A DNA stretch of 64,000 nucleotides. It comes from Rhynchopus sp. YZ270_cl-10 (taxonomy: Eukaryota > Euglenozoa > Diplonemea > Diplonemida > Diplonemidae). The DNA is taken from the NCBI GenBank assembly GCA_964035575.1, contig OZ037922.1:434001-498000 (forward strand). The letters run 5' to 3'. Within the stretch, counting starts at the first letter, position 1, and each line of letters starts with the position of its first letter. A program made the translations under genes and the position numbers. Shown here piece after piece: positions 61,501 to 64,000 of the stretch. The notes beneath the pieces were generated by a model. It searched no databases and was not told the origin of the DNA. It was given only the letters and a program-made list of their open reading frames with translations.

Positions 61501-61851
61501 GAAGAGCAGGTTTAGGTTGTATCGGTCATGGCGTTGGTCTTCTGTTACATCAGTAGGGGAGGTGGCGGTGTCATGATCGGGAATGATTGCGTCTTCACGA
61601 AAATTTTCGTTCGACTGCTGAAACCCCAAGGAATGTACCGTACTATGCATATCCACCCTCAACGCTACATCCGCATTGTTCTTCAACACACAGCTTCCAA
61701 ACTCATGTTTCAGAGAGACAATAACGTCTCCCAAATCCACGTCCCCAGTCAACACCTCCAACAAAGGCATCTCCACCTTGCCAACAGGAGACACCAATCC
61801 AAGACTCTCCCCTTCTCTTGGTGTTGCCACTCCATTCCCTCCCTCCTCCAT
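49507..61851 (-). CDS. Giant multi-ASH/MSP-domain protein, probably ciliary
   Basis: About 3584 residues. Exon 1 (61851-51922) encodes 3310; seven small exons follow to a stop at 49507. Repeated Ig-like ASH (ASPM-SPD2-Hydin)/MSP modules are recognisable from a (D/N)(F/L)G..(I/L)G start and a later (I/V)xN...(P/L)...: FLDFGSCYGGKTVYQK, TIDFGDSKIGEKASCY, NINLGSLGMGEKKTKTVPV, LLDFGKVRIGETRCKT, QISLGKMAGTEKLPFN, LGDIFYGQSTSHHCFD. At least eight are spread over residues ~30-3050. A coiled coil (EEEIEKLEQQIKGLMRKK) lies near 1010 and acidic/Ser-rich linkers near 1160-1330 and 2650-2850. Such giants (HYDIN, CFAP47, DLEC1 class) build axonemes or basal bodies; which one is unresolved. The minus strand shows CTTCTTTGTAAG two bases before the ATG, a good acceptor. 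Splicing of the last exons rests on phase and motif; one junction is non-canonical. Confidence 0.88.
50053..50102 (+). repeat. Family-1 element inside an intron of the giant gene
   Basis: GGAAAAGTTTATAAGATGAA, CCTAAGCCTCTCGGTCTTAG, then CACATTCGTTATCGCGTAGC. Lies within the 49634-50201 intron. Confidence 0.85.
51205..51245 (+). repeat. Family-4 element inside an intron of the giant gene
   Basis: AAATATTTTCAGTCGAAAGA then TAGAGTTTTGTCC, matching 10169-10205. Lies within the 50887-51287 intron, next to a looser family-2 relative (TTGAAAGTGCAAAAACCGCC). Confidence 0.75.
51490..51520 (+). repeat. Family-5 element inside an intron of the giant gene
   Basis: GAAGAGGTAACCTCTGTGAG followed by GCCAAAAAAG, like 10390-10424. 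Lies within the 51393-51536 intron. Confidence 0.6.
51783..51835 (+). repeat. Family-2 element forming the 3' end of intron 1 of the giant gene
   Basis: ACTAATACAAAATCCCTCTC, ATGCCCAGTGTACC, then TTTTTTGGTA. In gene sense it is antisense and its end TTTTGTATTAG supplies the 3' splice site at 51789. Confidence 0.78.
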
Positions 61852-62261
61852 TGCTTACAAAGAAGAAATATATAAAAGGGGGGAGAGGGAGGGAGGGAAG
61901 GAAGGAGGGGAGGGGGGGAGAGAAAAGAAATCAGGGCAAATCAACAAGGCATTTTTTTTTTGGGGGGGGGTTGTGGTGGTGACAGTCCCGTTCCCTGTGT
62001 GGGGGGGGGGGGGTTTTTTTGGTGGTTTTAGGTTGGGGAGGAGAGGAGGAGAAGGACGGACAGGGTTTTTTCTAGGGGGAGCGGGGGGGGACGGCGTCCC
62101 CCCCCAGATTTTGGGGGGAAACGCGTCCCCCCCCCGGGGGGGGACGCATTTTGACTTGGGAAAAAAGGATGTGGGGGGTGGTTGGGGGTCACCCGCACAG
62201 ACCCCCATTTGGGACACAACGTACGTAACCCGCACCAGAAAAAAAAGGGGAGGCAGGGAGG

Positions 62262-62304
62262 CAGGAAGGGGATAAGACGCGAAGCGCGTCTTATCCCCTT
62301 CCTG
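62262..62304. repeat. Perfect 20-bp stem hairpin
   Basis: CAGGAAGGGGATAAGACGCG at 62262-62281 is followed by a 3-base loop (AAG) and its exact reverse complement to 62304. About 410 bases upstream of the giant gene's ATG. It could be a small fold-back element remnant or a boundary/regulatory structure. Confidence 0.85.
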
Positions 62305-63059
62305 GCATCATTGTGAAGAGGATATAGCGAGGTGAAGTTTCAGACCGTGCCCCCAATTCACTCAATCTTTGCACCATTTGACGGACCGAACAAAAGAGTG
62401 AGAATAAGGGATCGGCAAAAATAAAAAAGTAGCGTACCGTGCGCCTGCGGCGCAGCTCAAAACTTATGAGCGGAATACCACAGCCCTCTACCATAGTTTG
62501 GCTGTAGAAATGTTCAATTTTAGGTCACAATTTTTTGAAATGTTGCGTACCGTGGCTTCGCCAGAAAGTTCTGATATCATGACCGCCGTTTCTTCTTGTA
62601 CTGAGGGAAGGTTCCGTGGAACATGAGAAAAAGGGTTGGTTTGGTTCTTGATGTTCGTTACCATCCCACGTTATCACGGATTTACGTGAAATGAACGGGC
62701 TTTTTTGCGCGGAGCGCGAAAATTATAGCCCCTTTTTGGACATATCTTCACGGTTTTGGAAAATTTTTCCATGAAGATAAGCGGAAACCCTGCTTGCACC
62801 TGCGAAAAAAAAATTTTTTTTGGGTGGTTTTTTTGCGTCCCCCCCCAGATCTGGAAAAAAAAATCCTAGAAAAAACCCTGACGGAAATGAAAAAAAAAGG
62901 GGGGGGGAGAGGTTGAGAGGGTGGATTTGTTTTTTTGTAGATTTATCTTTTTTTAAAAATGTGTAAGTTTTTTTTTTTGGAAAGAATTCTTTTTTTTGAA
63001 GAGTTTTGGGGGAATGGGTCTTGTGTTTAGCCACCTCAAAACATTTTTTTTTTTTTTGA

Positions 63060-63103
63060 AAAATACAAAAATCCCTCTCGTGAACAGTGGACCTTTTGGT
63101 GCA
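63060..63103 (+). repeat. Family-2 short element
   Basis: AAAATACAAAAATCCCTCTC, GTGAACAGTGGACC, TTTTGGTGCACC. The TTTTGGT-CACC end forms a short stem as in other full-length copies. Confidence 0.82.
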
Positions 63104-63350
63104 CCGGAGTGGACCCTCCCCCCCAACCATTGCAGTCCTACATCCATTTCGAGGTTGACAAAGACATCTGAAATACAAAGGAATAGTTCCCACGCCTCCG
63201 ACTTACCTACATACGATGGCCAGCCATCCGGATGGAAACACAATAATACAAAAGATGTCTGCTAGAAAGAGAGAGAGATGTAACAAAGTGATGAGGAAAG
63301 TCGTTAACTCCTCCTCTTTTATCATCAAAAAGTGGGCACTAAAAACAAAG

Positions 63351-63396
63351 GGTTGATAAAGATGAACCTAAGCCCCAGTTGTGCTTAGTCACCTTA
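63351..63396 (+). repeat. Family-1 hairpin element
   Basis: GTTGATAAAGATGAACCTAA, GCCCCAGTTGTGCTTAGTCA, CCTTA. Twelfth recognisable copy of the hairpin family. Confidence 0.8.
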
Positions 63397-64000
63397 AACA
63401 AAATGGGGGGTTTTCACCAATACAATTGGGGATTTTTTTAAAATTTTTTTTTTGATAATGGTATGGGTAGGAAGTTAGTGAGAGGGAAGAGTTGCATCAT
63501 AGAAAATGATGACAACTTTGCCTTTTTATTATTATTTTGATGAAATTGTTTGAATAGTGTAACCTGAGCAAGCTCCACTTTCCTTTTAACCCTTTAGACC
63601 CCAAGCCGTTTTTTGGACCCACTTTTGAGTTTTGGTTTTTGGGGCTCTCCAACCGGTAAAGGGACCCCAGATGCAAATTTTTGATCGTACCTGGCCGCAA
63701 TTGAAAGATTTTGAACACGGCTTTCAATTCCATTTTTTTAAGTTTTTTTTCGAAAAAAAATATTATCCCCAAAGGGGTGGCATCAAAACAAAAAACGCGG
63801 ACAATGTCCGCGTTTTTGGGGGGGGAGGGGGGGGGTCTGAAATTCCAGAAAACGCGGACATTTTGGGGGTTTTTTTTCCTCGAAAATTTTTTTCTTCACT
63901 GGGGTCGTACACGATTTTGACCAAAATTTATAAAAACTCGTCCATTTCGGCAAATTGACCCCACCACAGAACCGGCGGATTCAGGAAATGCAAATGCCGG

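Larger units (their letters stand above)
61852..64000. other. Non-coding region upstream of the giant gene
   Basis: No supported gene. Near the giant start are G/A-rich purine tracts (pyrimidine in the gene sense), then G/C homopolymers at 61962-62160 (GGGGGGACGCATTTTG and GGGGAAACGCGTCCCCC). A perfect hairpin lies at 62262-62304, family-2 at 63060 and family-1 at 63351, and a CGCGGACA palindrome near 63797-63812 that recurs at 63850. Weak frames are homopolymer-driven. Confidence 0.55.

Noticed and set aside
61855-62275. Proline/glycine-rich frames upstream of the giant gene
   Set aside because: Driven by G/C homopolymers on both strands.

Overview
The window looks like nuclear DNA of a flagellated unicellular eukaryote. 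All ten protein genes I can support (nine confident, one small and doubtful) lie on the minus strand, from about 11.9 kb to 61.9 kb. Several contain short GT-AG introns with a stereotyped donor, usually AG|GTATG. Most starts sit a few bases downstream of a pyrimidine tract ending in AG, as expected for spliced-leader addition. One-way gene order, probable trans-splicing, a receptor-type adenylate cyclase and a giant ASH-domain ciliary protein point to Euglenozoa. Because cis-introns are common, a diplonemid-like organism fits better than a kinetoplastid. The lineage is an inference; no SL RNA or rRNA gene is present to settle it.

Layout. 1-11.9 kb holds no credible gene. It is a repeat zone with fold-back elements (2796-3186, 3912-4066), a 2.7 kb inverted-repeat element with 9-bp minisatellites in both arms (4739-7427), a near-perfect palindrome with ~575-bp arms (7458-8645) and a 0.94 kb TIR element (8668-9609). 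11.9-18.2 kb holds a CPA2/NHA-type cation-proton antiporter, the retriever subunit VPS26C and a low-complexity coiled-coil protein of unknown role. 20.5-38.3 kb is a tandem family of three large secreted proteins: 5, 10 and 8 CUB-like modules followed by a WD40 propeller that is interrupted by a Gly/Asn-rich minisatellite linker. Their spacers are also duplicated. 39.4-46.6 kb holds a tandem-duplicated ribose-5-phosphate isomerase B and a receptor adenylate cyclase with a degenerate second cyclase domain. 46.6-49.5 kb is mostly repeats plus one possible 46-residue membrane protein. 49.5-61.9 kb is a giant multi-ASH-domain protein whose last ~275 residues lie on seven small exons. 61.9-64 kb is non-coding.

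The repeat content is the most novel aspect. Several families of 40-120 bp elements are scattered through intergenic DNA and also lie inside introns. Comparing the three duplicated spacers of the CUB-WD40 family gives empty and filled sites: a 381-bp TIR element (TIR GAGGTGATCCAG, 4-bp duplication ATAG) is present in one copy and absent from the other two, and hairpin family-1 elements are present in single copies only. One family supplies sequence at splice sites of two genes.

By function, the genes suggest a flagellated cell with cAMP signalling from a large ectodomain receptor, cilium or microtubule-associated structure, endosomal recycling, monovalent cation/proton exchange, and an expanding set of secreted recognition-like proteins. 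Apart from being collinear they do not form an obvious single pathway.
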